Shown here: positions 1 to 8,236 of the stretch, piece by piece
How the letters are laid out: every line of letters starts with the position of its first letter
Numbering within the stretch: the first letter of the stretch is position 1
Source: Prionace glauca
Taxonomy: Eukaryota; Chordata; Chondrichthyes; Carcharhiniformes; Carcharhinidae
Direction: 5' to 3'
Length of the DNA stretch: 64,000 bases
Assembly (NCBI GenBank): GCA_037974335.1
Contig: CM075758.1
Location: 19,819,723 to 19,883,722, forward strand
Program-made: the position numbers and the translations under genes
Notes under the pieces: generated by a model
The model's database searches: none
Seen by the model: only the letters and a program-made list of their open reading frames with translations
Told to the model about the DNA's origin: nothing

Positions 1-34
1 AGCGGATTTGAGAACACAAACTCAGTGGGCAGTA

Positions 35-309
35 GAACATATAACATAGAACATAGAACATTACAGCACAGACAGACCCATCGGCCCTCGAGTTGCGCCG
101 ATCACATCAACCCCACCAATCTATAGACCTATCTATAACCCCCAATCCCATTAAACCCCATATACTCATCCAGAAGTCTTTTAAAAGACCCCAGCGAGTT
201 CGCCTCCACCACTGATGACGGCAGCCGATTCCATTCACTCACCACCCTCTGAGTGAAAAACGTACCCCTAACATCACCTCTGTACTTCCCTCCCTGCACC
301 TTAAATCTG
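35..309 (-). mobile_element. CR1 LINE (family beta) 3' end inside B0
   Basis: The reverse strand ends in copies of the 8-bp tail unit typical of CR1 (forward-strand GAACATA units at 35-60). It encodes the last ~60 codons of a CR1 ORF2: FFTQRVVSEWNRLPSSVVEA, then SLGSFKRLLDEYM. The CR1 sequence stops at 309, where a T run starts on the + strand (poly(A) on the - strand). It forms the 3' part of the chimeric insertion in B0. Confidence 0.85.
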
Positions 310-588
310 TTTTTTTGTTTGGAGGTATTTATTGACCATTTCATGTAACTGAATTCTTCACATCACAGTTTGCCATAGACACAAAAAATGAGACAGCATT
401 GTAAGCAGCACAGCTGGAAACATCAAATTAATCACCCAATGCTTGATCACCGAGTCTGCACCATCAGTAACTCCCACTAGGTTGTGCTAACCCAGTTTTC
501 CATCTCTTGTCCCATATCTGTGAATGTTGTGATGTTGTGAGCGCTCATCCAAATGTTTTTGAAAGATTGGAAGGTTTAGGAGAGAGGT
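310..588 (-). other. Retrocopied poly(A) RNA segment fused to CR1 (B0 copy)
   Basis: On the - strand this segment ends with AATAAA, about 12 nt of sequence and a short A run that abuts the CR1 3' fragment. The matching part of B1 (24118-24309) keeps a 63-codon open frame; here it is less intact. The arrangement (polyadenylation signal, poly(A), CR1 3' end, target duplication) suggests that reverse transcription began on CR1 RNA and jumped to another polyadenylated RNA. The identity of that RNA is unknown. Confidence 0.6.
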
Positions 589-1633
589 TCAGGGCAGAGA
601 TTACTGCTACAAGGCCCAGATTGTAATAACTGAGAGAGGTCTAAGGCAGAGATTACTGATACAAGGCCCAGATTGTAATAACTGAGAGAGGTTTAGGGCA
701 GAGATTACTGCTACAAGGCCAGATAGTAATAACTGAGAGAGGTTTAGGGCAAAGATTACTGATACAAGGTCCAGACTGTAATAACTGAGGGATGTTTAGG
801 GCGGAGATAAATGACATAAGGCAGATTGTAATAAGAGAGGTTAAGGGCAGAGATTACTGCTACGAGGCCCAGATTGTAATAACTGAGGGATGTTTCGGGC
901 AGAGATTACTGATACAAGGTCCAGACTGTAATAACTGAGGGATGTTTACGGCGGAGATAAATGACATAAGGCAGATTGTAATAAGAGAGGTTAAGGGCAG
1001 AGATTACTGCTACAAGGCCCAGATTGTAATCACTGAGGGATGTTTAGGGCAGAGATTACTGATACAAGGCCCAGACTGTAATCACTGAGAGAGGTCTAGG
1101 GCAGAGATTAATTATACAAGGCCCAGATTGTAATAACTGAGAGAGGTTTAGGGCATAGATTACCGCTACTAGGCTAGATTGTAATAACTGAGAGAGGTTT
1201 AGGGCAAAGATTACTGATACAAGGCCCAGATTATAATAACTGAGGGATGATTAGGGCAGAGATTACTGATACAAGGTCCAGATTGTAATAACTGAGGGAT
1301 GGTTAGGGCAGAGATTACTGCTACAAGGACCAGATTGTAATAACTGAGAGAGGTTTAGGGCAAAGATTACTGATACAAGGCCCAGATTGTAATAACTGAG
1401 GGATGTTTAGGGCAGAGATAACTGATACAAGGTCCAGATTGTAATAACTGAGGGATGTTTAGGGCAGAGATTACTGATACAAGGTCCAGATTGTAATAAC
1501 TGAGGGATGTTTAGGGCGGAGATTACTGATACAAGGCCCAGACTGTAATAACTGAGGGATGTTTAGGGCAGAGATTACTAATACAAGGTCCAGATTGTAA
1601 TAACTGAGGGAAGTTTAGGGCGGAGATAAATGA
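589..1633. repeat. ~52-bp minisatellite inside the B0 V exon, about 20 units
   Basis: Tandem units of about 52 bp contain GGGCAGAGATTACTG, ATACAAGG and AGATTGTAATAACTGAG. Units vary by point changes (GAGAGG or GGGATG ends) and some are shortened to ~45 bp around ATAAATGACATAAGG. It is a degenerate head-to-tail array, not a spaced repeat. Homologous arrays in B1 and B3 have different copy numbers. Confidence 0.9.
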
Positions 1634-1713
1634 CAGTAAGATGTCCACCCTCGAGATCCGAACCGTTAACCTTGTGGACACGGCGGTGTACTACTGCGCT
1701 GCTAGCGATGGTG

Positions 1714-1753
1714 CACAGTGACATACACTAAACAGAGACCCCGAACAAAAACT
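1714..1753 (+). promoter_or_regulatory. RSS of B0 (23/24-bp spacer)
   Basis: The heptamer is a perfect CACAGTG at 1714-1720. The nonamer is ACAAAAACT at 1745-1753, giving a 24-bp spacer (23 if read one base earlier as AACAAAAAC). This is the long-spacer RSS found 3' of all TCR V genes. It still looks usable although the V exon is broken. Confidence 0.85.
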
Positions 1754-1948
1754 TCCCTCAAGTCACACCGGGTTCCTCGACCTGCCCAAAACCCTTCGCT
1801 GCGATTGAACGTCCGCTCGTGTTGGCTTTGAAACAGGTTTCTCACGGGGTGGGGGGGGGGGGGGGCGAGGACATAAACAATTAGTTACTATCGATCCAGG
1901 AAATGAGGGATTCAAGTGAGCAAGCAAATTGGGTCACAGCAAACCAGC
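1754..1948. other. 3' flank of B0
   Basis: Non-coding flank shared with B1, B2 and B3. It contains a variable G tract at about 1847-1866 and a TCGATCCAGGAAATGAGGGA block that is also recognisable downstream of family A genes, showing that the A and B units share ancestral flanks. No gene is seen. Confidence 0.6.
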
Positions 1949-2197
1949 ATAGAACCCTTCAGTGCAGAAACAGGCCCTTCGGCCCATCGAGTCTGCACCG
2001 AACACAATCCCACCCAGACCCTATCCCCATATCCCTACACATTTACCTGCTAATCCCTCTAACCTACACATCCCAGGACACTAAGGGACAATTTTAGCAT
2101 AGCCAATGAACCTAACCCGCACATCTTTAGACTGTGGGAGGAAACCGGAGCACCCGGAGAAAACCCACGCAGACACGAGGAGAATGTGCAAACTCCA
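1949..2197 (-). mobile_element. V-core tRNA SINE (HE1-like), 5'-truncated
   Basis: The reverse complement carries the vertebrate V-SINE core (GGAGTTTGCACATTCTCC, then CTCCGGTTTCCTCCCACAG) and the tail GGGCCGAAGGGCCTGTTTC, but lacks the tRNA head. The flanks of B1, B2 and B3 lack it at the same spot (CAGCAAACAAATAATG uninterrupted), so this copy was inserted only in the B0 unit. A short CAAAC repeat lies at both ends. Confidence 0.85.
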
Positions 2198-2809
2198 AAC
2201 AAATAATGACCCTCCTTCTTGGCGAACCGTCATTTTCACACCAAAAATAGCTTTTACTGATAAATTTGTGAGAAGGTTACAAACATTCCAAAATGACCAT
2301 CACATAAAAAGCAACAACGCTCAGGTTCTTAATATTCATCGAGGAACATTCTGACATGTTTCAGTACAGAACTGGAAGCGTTTCAGATGTTTTACAACGG
2401 GTCTTAAATAGGTGGCAAAGTTATTTTACCGGCGGTTTACATTGAGAAAAAAATGATGTTCTCCTTCACAAGTTGCACTGGTTCAGTGCAGCTGAGAAAC
2501 ATGTATCTTATTCCGCTAATATGACCCGTTCAGGCAGTGTATTACAGACCGCAGTGTGTTGCTGCAGGAAATAAGAGAACATTTCCCCCCATCACCCCCC
2601 CCCCCCCACCCCCTGGTGCCAGCTGGGCTTTTTTGCTAAGTATTTCCAACTATCATCTATCTGTGAACATTTTTTTCTGAGAAGACGCCGCCAGACCAAC
2701 TGACAGTCTTTATCTCCCCCACACAATACCTTCTGGAAGTCAATCTCTTGTCATGAGTTATTCCCACCCAGTGGGGTGAGGGGGGGGGGGGGGCGTGCGA
2801 TTTGACCCT
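2198..2809. other. Upstream flank of A1 with C and G tracts
   Basis: Low-copy intergenic sequence repeated before every A gene. No open frame is conserved between copies. It holds a C-rich tract at 2585-2622 and a G tract at 2781-2793 just before the promoter. Both vary in length between copies. Confidence 0.6.
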
Positions 2810-2976
2810 ATTGGTCAGAAAACTTCTCGGCTGGAGGGCAAGTTTCTCAGGAAGTGACGTCACACACAGTCACGGCAATGAAACGTCATCAGATGCAGTC
2901 GAGGAAGCTTCCTCCAGACGCAGTGTTGGACCGCACTCTGCTCACTCAGGCAGCGAAGCAACCCACAGACAGGGTC
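2810..2976 (+). promoter_or_regulatory. TATA-less V promoter of A1 (CCAAT, ETS/CRE, ETS palindrome)
   Basis: An inverted CCAAT box (ATTGG, 2810-2814, context CTATTGGTCAG) lies 167 nt before the ATG. An ETS/CRE composite (CAGGAAGTGACGTCA, with TGACGTCA at 2855-2862) lies at -122. A further CRE half (AACGTCAT) and a perfect 14-bp palindrome GAGGAAGCTTCCTC (2901-2914), which is two facing ETS cores, follow. The AGTGACGTCA stretch fits the V-beta promoter decamer AGTGAYRTCA. No TATA box is seen. The spacing is identical in ten A promoters. Confidence 0.65.
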
Positions 2977-3852
2977 ATGTTGCCGGCAGCCTGCTATTTC
3001 ATGCCGTTGGCTGCATTTCTCTCGGGTGAGTGAGTGAGGTCCCAACTTGAGGGTTCAGCCGCCACTGAGTCTGTGGCAGTTCCCCCTCCCTGAGGCGCCC
3101 ATCCCTTTGGGACCAGTCTCCTTCCCCAGCAGCGGCGGCGGCGGCCCCTCACACTCAATCCTGATGTCTGTGTCTGGCTGTGTGAAGGGGGGAGGGCCCG
3201 TGGCTTGGAACTCATGTTAAAACAGACCAAGCCTTTCAGGCGCGCGGGAATGATCTGGGAACCCGATATGGAGAAGGACAGAATATTAAGATGTTCAAAA
3301 ACAAATCCCCTGTGGATCAGTTATCATTGGGCTGTTGTCTGAGACAAGGGACTGACCACAGACTGGAAAGGGTGTCTGTTGCTTTTCTCCGTGAGAATCG
3401 TTGTATTATTACAATATTATTTCATTAGTTGGGAAATATATTAGGATGAGGGGAGATGGTGACAGGTGTTATGTGTCCATGTTAAATGTCCTGGTTCCAA
3501 CACATTATTTTTAATTAAATTTCAATTGGAATTTATTATATGTTGAATTTATCAGGAATTTTCGCCTCTTACGTGGATCAGTCGCCGCCTTTCGTCTCAG
3601 TGGCAACAGGAGAGTCGACAACACTCAGATGCACGCTGAAAAATACTGGTTACAACCAGATGGACTGGTACAGGCAACAGCGAGGCCGGGCAATGGAAGC
3701 TCTGTTCTCCTCTGCTGGAGCTGCAGCTGATGTTAGAAGGTACACATCCGAGTCTATGGAGGCCGAGAGGCCCAGCCAAACCTCCTTCACTCTGAACATC
3801 ACCGCCGTCGCCCCATCTTACGCCGCTGTCTACTTCTGCGCTTGTAGTGTGG
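2977..3852 (+). CDS. TCR V gene A1 (family A, beta-like): leader 2977-3025, V exon 3556-3852
   Basis: This is a germline T-cell receptor variable gene. After V(D)J joining it would encode the antigen-binding N-terminal domain of a receptor chain. Leader exon 2977-3025 encodes a hydrophobic signal peptide starting MLPAACYFMPLAAF and ends G|GTGAGT. The intron is 530 nt, phase 1, ending ATTTATCAG. In the spliced product Cys23 is residue 42 (LRC), Trp41 is residue 54 (DWYRQQ) and Cys104 is residue 111 (VYFC). A further cysteine follows two residues later (CAC). CDR1 is NTGYNQMDW. Private changes are GIFASY, CTLKN and DVRRY. The start is the only ATG in frame with a signal peptide and splice donor. 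The exon is open with a good RSS, so it is probably functional. TCR V is near certain; beta is favoured by MYWYRQ in its sisters and by the promoter decamer. Confidence 0.9.
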
Positions 3853-3891
3853 CACAGCGTTTGAGAAAGCGGGTGGACAGCGACAAAAACC
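3853..3891 (+). promoter_or_regulatory. 23-RSS of A1
   Basis: Heptamer CACAGCG at 3853-3859, a 23-bp spacer, nonamer ACAAAAACC at 3883-3891. The heptamer differs from CACAGTG at base 6; the critical CAC is kept and the nonamer is the exact consensus. Confidence 0.92.
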
Positions 3892-3899
3892 TCCAGGTT

Positions 3900-4283
3900 A
3901 GAGATATAGAGATGTAGAACATTACAGCACAAACAGGCCCTTCGGCCCTCGAGTTGCGCCGATCACATCAACCCCACCAATCTATAGACCTATCTATAAC
4001 CCCCAATCCCATTAAACGCCATATACTCATCCAGAAGTCTTTTAAAAGACCCCAGCGAGTTCGCCTCCACCACCGATGACGGCAGCCGGTTCCATTCACT
4101 CACCACCCTCTGAGTGAAAAACTTACCCCTAACATCACCTCTGTACTTCCCTCCCCGCACCTTAAATCTGTGTCCTCTCGTAGCGACCATTTCAACCCGG
4201 GGAAATAGCCTCTGAGAGTCCACCCTATCTATTCCTCTCAACATTTTATAAACCTCTATCAGGTCGCCTCTCAACCTTCGCCT
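3900..4283 (-). mobile_element. CR1 LINE (family beta) fragment next to the A1 RSS
   Basis: A 5'-truncated CR1 in reverse orientation encodes the end of ORF2 ([51 protein letters not shown]). It sits eight bases after the RSS nonamer between copies of a 9-bp repeat, CTCCAGGTT (left) and CTCTAGGTT (right). A4, A6 and A9 have the uninterrupted site. Eight of eleven A genes carry the insertion, so it predates much of the array expansion. Confidence 0.88.
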
Positions 4284-4596
4284 CTCTAGGTTGATAAAAC
4301 CGCCTGCTCCGGATTCATTCGCAAGCCGCGAGGTGGCAGCAATGGATTGAGATCAATGCCAAACACCGCGAGTGCTGGAATCTGAAACAGAAACTAGACA
4401 ATGCTGGAAAATTTCCCAAGTGGATCAGTTCCACTTTCCCGCTTTCTCCCCCTGACCCTTAATTCCCCTTGTCTATCAGAAAACTATCTACCCGTGACAT
4501 AAATATATTTAGCGAGGTAGCCACCACCACTTCAACGGGCAGAGAATCCCAAAGATTCACCACCCTTTGAGTCAAGACATTCTCTCTTCCACTTTC
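4284..4596. repeat. A1 flank with CR1 (family alpha) fragment
   Basis: 4293-4425 is flanking DNA, including a GTGCTGGAATCTGAAACAG stretch that looks like an old dispersed repeat. About 4430-4590 is a reverse-strand CR1 alpha fragment encoding VLTQRVVNLWDSLPVEVVVA. Similar blocks follow A2, A3, A5, A7, A8, A10 and A11. Confidence 0.7.
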
Positions 4597-4868
4597 TTCC
4601 GGATAGAAAAATATACAAAAGTCTGAATTCACGTCCCAACCCACTCAAGAACAGCTTCTTTCCAGCTGCCCCCAGACCATTGAATATCCCTATCTGATAT
4701 TAAACTGATCTTTCTCTGCACCATAGCTATGGCTGCAACAGTACATTATGCACTCCTGTCCTTCTCTACGAAGGAAATGCTTTGTCTGCGTAGCGCAAGA
4801 AACAATACTTTTCACTGTGTACTCATACTTGTGACAAGAATAAATCATATCAAATCAAACCATCATCA
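4597..4868 (+). mobile_element. L2-like LINE 3' end
   Basis: The forward strand encodes the end of a non-LTR ORF2 (LKNSFFPAAPRPLNIPI, then stop), followed by a 3' UTR ending in AATAAATCATATCAAATCAA, a simple-repeat LINE tail. The family name is tentative; L2 or another Jockey-superfamily clade would fit. It is heavily truncated. Confidence 0.65.
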
Positions 4869-4871
4869 AAT

Positions 4872-5202
4872 GGGGCGGCATGGGAGCACAGTGGGTTGGC
4901 TTCACAACGCCAAGGACCTGGGTTCGATTCCCTGCTCGGGTCACTGTCTGTGTGGAGTTTGCACATTCTCCTCGTGTCTGCGTGGGTTTCCACCGGGTGC
5001 TCCAGTTTCCTCCCACAGTCCAAAGATGTACAGTTGAGGTGGTTTGGCCTTGGTAAATTGCCCCTTAAGTGTTCTGGGATTCGTAGGTTTGACGGATTGG
5101 TCGGTAAAATATATTGGGATGTGGATGTAGGACCTGGATGGGATTGTGGTCAGTGCAACAGGTTTATCATGGGGTGGATAAAAAAGAATAATTCGGTTCT
5201 AT
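4872..5202 (+). mobile_element. V-core tRNA SINE (HE1-like), A1 unit
   Basis: The tRNA-derived head has an A-box-like GAGCACAGTGGGTTGG and a B box GGTTCGATTCC. The conserved V core (GGAGTTTGCACATTCTCC, then TTTCCTCCCACAGTCCAAAG) follows, with a diverged tail ending GGTTCTATC. A homologous copy at the same place follows A2, A3, A5, A7, A8, A10 and A11, so it belongs to the ancestral unit. Confidence 0.85.
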
Positions 5203-5980
5203 CGATCCAGAAAGTGAGGGATTAAAGTTAAGAAGCAAATGGGGGCAGACATTTACATAGAACACAGAACACTACAGCACAAACAGGCCCACAAGTTGCA
5301 CCGATCATATCCATACGTCCCAGGCCATAGGACCTTCTATAACTCCCAACACTATTAAGTCCCATGTACTCATCCAGGAGTCTCTTAAAAGACCCCAGCG
5401 AGTTCGCCTCCACCACCACCGACGGCAGCTGATTCCACTCACTCACCACCCTCTGAGTGAAAAACTTACCTCTAACATCACCTCTGTACTTGCCCCCCAG
5501 CACCTTAAACCTGTGTCCCTCTCGTAGCGACCATTTCAGCCCTGGGAAATACCCTCCGAGAATCCACCCTATCTATTCCTCTCAACATCTTATAAACCTC
5601 TATCAGGTCGCCTCTCAACTTTCGTCTCTCCAGGGAGAAGAGACCGAGCTCCCTCAACCTATCCTCATGTAGAGGAAGAGGGAAAAGAAATCAAAGAAAG
5701 AAAGATCTGGCGGAGTTAACTGGAGTAGTGGGAGTTCTCTTGGTGATAAAATCTTCCGCATTTCACTTATTCTATTTGTTCCCTGACACCCCGGGAAATC
5801 TCTCTCTGATTCCTCTGCAGGACCCGCGACTGGGGGTGTTGTCATAAGAACATAAGAAATAGGAGCAGGAGTAGGCCATCTAGCCCTTCGAGGCTGCCCC
5901 GCCATTCAATAAGATCATGGCTGATCTGTCGTGGCTGAGTTCCACTTTCCCGCTCTCTCCCCATAACCCTTAATCCCTTC
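5203..5980. repeat. CR1 beta fragment, spacer and CR1 alpha 3' end before the inserted CR1
   Basis: 5259-5664 is a second reverse-strand CR1 beta fragment ([19 protein letters not shown]). 5668-5843 is a ~175-bp spacer found in every A unit, with AAGAAATCAAAGAAAGAAAG and an acceptor-like TTCCTCTGCAG; I see no coding function. 5844-5980 is the 3' end of a reverse-strand CR1 alpha copy, with TTCTTATG-type 8-bp tail units. It is interrupted at 5981 and resumes at 8039. Confidence 0.75.
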
Positions 5981-8038
5981 ACTGTTCTCTGGAACAGAGA
6001 TTTCGACGAGTGGCTGCCTTTTGGTGAGTGTACTGCCTTGTAATTACTGCATTTTGCCTTACTTCTAGTTCGGGAGGGTTTTTGTTTGTTTTGGTGCTCC
6101 GTAGCGGGAGATAGGCGCAGGGACTGCTGGGAAGGGAGCGCGGGAGTATAAAAAGAAGGCCAAGGTGATAGCGGGCAGCGGAGTGAGGCGGGAAGCAGAG
6201 TGAGAGGTAAAAGGGCTTAAGCTCACTGGGCTTGGGCGAGCGCAGGCTTGATAACAGGGCTTCATATCACACCTTAACAGGGGTCAACCATAATGCCAGG
6301 GTCTAGGGTTACACGTGTGCACTGTGTTCGTTGTCATATGTGGACATTTCTGGAGACAGCACATCTCCCGAAAGCCCACATATGCGGGAAATGTCTCGAG
6401 GTGCAGCGATTAAGGGCCCGGGTGAGGCAGCTGGAACTGAGGCTGGAGGATATGTTTTTAGTTAGGGAAAATGAGGAGGTAATGGAGAGGAACGGCAACA
6501 CTGAGCTAATACCAAAACCTACAAGTATAGATGGTTGGGTTACAGTTAGGAAGAGCAAAAAGAAAAGTACTAGGAATGCCCCAGATGAATTACCCCGGAA
6601 TGTCAAGGGTGGGGTGACAGTTGGGGTAGAGAAGGTAAGGGAGGGAGATCAGAAAGTGAAGAGTGCAGGGTGTGAGATAGTGGTGGGGGATGGGAATGTC
6701 AAGGGGATTGACAGGCGATTCTGTGGGCAAAAGTGGGACTCCAGGATGGTAGTCTGCCTCCCTGGAGCAGGGGTACAGGACATCTCAGAAAGGGTAGAGG
6801 GAATTTTGAAGGGTGGAGGGACTGAGTCGAATGTGATAGTGCATGTAGGAGAGAAGGATGTAGGAACAAAGTGCAGGGGGGACATACGCAGGCAGTTCAG
6901 GGAGTTGGGGGCCAGGCTGAAATGTAGGGCCTCCAGGGTGGCGTTCTCTGGGCTGCTGCCGGTGCCTGGGGCTAGCAGGGCTAGAAATAATGAAATAATC
7001 CAATTAGATACGCAGAGAGACCTGGGGGGGCAGGTACACAAGTCCCTGAAGGTGTCGGTGCAGGTGCAGAATGTGATGAGGAAAGCATATGGCATGTTAG
7101 CCTTCATAGGATGGGGTATAGAATATAAGAGTAGGAGTCTGATGTTGCAGTTGTATAGAACGTTGGTTAGGCCTCACCTGGAGTACTGCGTCCAGTTCTG
7201 GTCGCCGTACTACCGGAAGGATGTAGAGATCCTGGAGAGAGTGCAGAGGAGATTTACCAGGATGTTGCCTGGTATGGAAGGGCTGTCTTACGAGGAAAGA
7301 TTGAACGCACTTGGGCTGTTTTCCCTTGAGAGACGTCGGCTGAGGGGGGATTTAATAGAGGTTTATAAGATTATGAAGGGGACAGACAGAGTAGATGGTG
7401 ATAAGCTTTTTCCGCTATTAGAAATGGATAGAACGAGGGGTCACGGGCTTAGGGTGAGGGGGGCTAGATATAAGACTAATGTTAGAGGGCAGTTTTTCAC
7501 ACAAAGGGTAGTGGGGATGTGGAATGCACTGCCGAGTAAGGTGGTGGAAGCAGGCACGCTAGGGTTCTTCAAGAGTAACTTGGACAGCCACATGAGCAGT
7601 TTACATATAGGGGGATATAGCAGGCCTTATTAAGCATTGTAGGCTTGGGGTCAGTTTTAGTCTCAGGGATATAGAGTCTTTAATAATGAAATTTTTATCC
7701 ACAGGCACTTACCATCTCGAGGGCATCATGGCAGCACAGAGGCTATCTCTGTTGCTGTGCGGACACATGGAGTTGGGCCTGTGTCCGTGGGAGTTTGCGC
7801 GTTCTCCCCGTGGTTGCGTGGGTTTCCTCCGGGTGCTCCGGTTTCCTCCCACATCCCAAAAATGTGCTTTTAGGCTGATTGATTGGGTAACAAATTGTCC
7901 CTATATTGGACCTCCCTGATCCTCACACATTAGGCATAGACTAGAGTCATGAATAGGTCACTGACCATGGGACGGCGGCGCGGGCTCGTTGGGCCGAAGG
8001 GCCTGTTTCCCGTGCTGTTTTGTTCTTTGTTCTTTGTT
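5981..8038 (+). mobile_element. CR1 LINE (family delta), internally deleted, with V-core 3' UTR
   Basis: This element interrupts the CR1 alpha copy that is continuous in other units. It has a GC-rich 5' UTR (5981-6292), an open frame 6293-7633, a 3' UTR with a SINE-type V core (about 7790-7870) and the tail GGGCCGAAGGGCCTGTTTCC followed by TTCTTTG units. Most of ORF2 (endonuclease and the RT catalytic part) is missing. CTTC occurs at both ends, a possible short target duplication. Confidence 0.88.
6293..7633 (+). CDS. CR1 ORF1 esterase fused in frame to the ORF2 C-terminus (446 aa)
   Basis: Residues 11-34 form a CxxC...CxxC zinc-knuckle-like pattern (C11, C14, C31, C34), followed by a short coiled-coil-like stretch (35-60). 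Residues 128-225 match the SGNH/GDSL esterase domain of CR1 ORF1 (HVGEKDVG, FSGLLPVPG), but the catalytic GDS motif reads GDGN (132-135), with serine lost. From about residue 236 the frame becomes the ORF2 C-terminal region (QRDLGGQVHKSLKV, LEYCVQFWSPYYRKDV, FFTQRVVGMWNALPSKVVEA). ORF1 end, endonuclease and RT catalytic core are absent, so an internal deletion of roughly 2.5 kb made the fusion by chance in frame. It is not expected to act as a polymerase. Confidence 0.8.
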   Translation: MPGSRVTRVHCVRCHMWTFLETAHLPKAHICGKCLEVQRLRARVRQLELRLEDMFLVRENEEVMERNGNTELIPKPTSIDGWVTVRKSKKKSTRNAPDELPRNVKGGVTVGVEKVREGDQKVKSAGCEIVVGDGNVKGIDRRFCGQKWDSRMVVCLPGAGVQDISERVEGILKGGGTESNVIVHVGEKDVGTKCRGDIRRQFRELGARLKCRASRVAFSGLLPVPGASRARNNEIIQLDTQRDLGGQVHKSLKVSVQVQNVMRKAYGMLAFIGWGIEYKSRSLMLQLYRTLVRPHLEYCVQFWSPYYRKDVEILERVQRRFTRMLPGMEGLSYEERLNALGLFSLERRRLRGDLIEVYKIMKGTDRVDGDKLFPLLEMDRTRGHGLRVRGARYKTNVRGQFFTQRVVGMWNALPSKVVEAGTLGFFKSNLDSHMSSLHIGGYSRPY

Positions 8039-8236
8039 CTTCTCTTATCAAAAACCCTTCAACCCGCTTCTTAAAAATATTTAGCGAGGCAGCCTCCACC
8101 ACTTCAACGGGCAGAGAATTCCAAAGATTCACCACCCTTTGAGTGAAGAAGTTCCCCCTCAAATCTGTTCTAAACCGCCCCCCCTTTATCTTGAGGCTGT
8201 GCCCCCTAGTACTACTGTCTTTTATGAACGGGAAGA
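8039..8236 (-). mobile_element. CR1 alpha fragment, continuation after the delta insertion
   Basis: This continues the reverse-strand CR1 alpha copy begun at 5844 and encodes NFFTQRVVNLWNSLPVEVVE. It ends at GGGAAGAG, where the A2 upstream flank begins. Confidence 0.8.

Larger units (their letters stand above)
1..1713 (+). pseudogene. TCR V pseudogene B0 (family B), 3' part, V exon split by a retro-insertion
   Basis: The window opens inside a family B V exon. Positions 1-34 encode the framework-3 stretch GFENTNSVG, and 1639-1713 encode the end of framework 3 and the start of CDR3 (STLEIRT, then VYYCAASDG). About 1.6 kb of foreign sequence lies between them, flanked by CAGTA at 30-34 and 1634-1638, a target-site duplication. 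The canonical second cysteine is present. The leader and most of the V exon lie left of the window. With the insertion the exon cannot encode a V domain. B1 and B3 are split at the same base, so the insertion is older than their duplication. Confidence 0.85.

Noticed and set aside
589-1633. CRISPR-like or satellite centromere repeat
   Set aside because: Units abut without unique spacers, the genome is vertebrate, and the array lies in a retro-insertion. It is a minisatellite.
2977-3852. Immunoglobulin heavy, light or IgNAR V gene
   Set aside because: The WYRQQ framework, YFCAC end, V-beta-like promoter decamer and absence of D, J or C in cluster form (typical of shark Ig) argue for a TCR V array. 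TCR alpha, gamma or delta remains possible.
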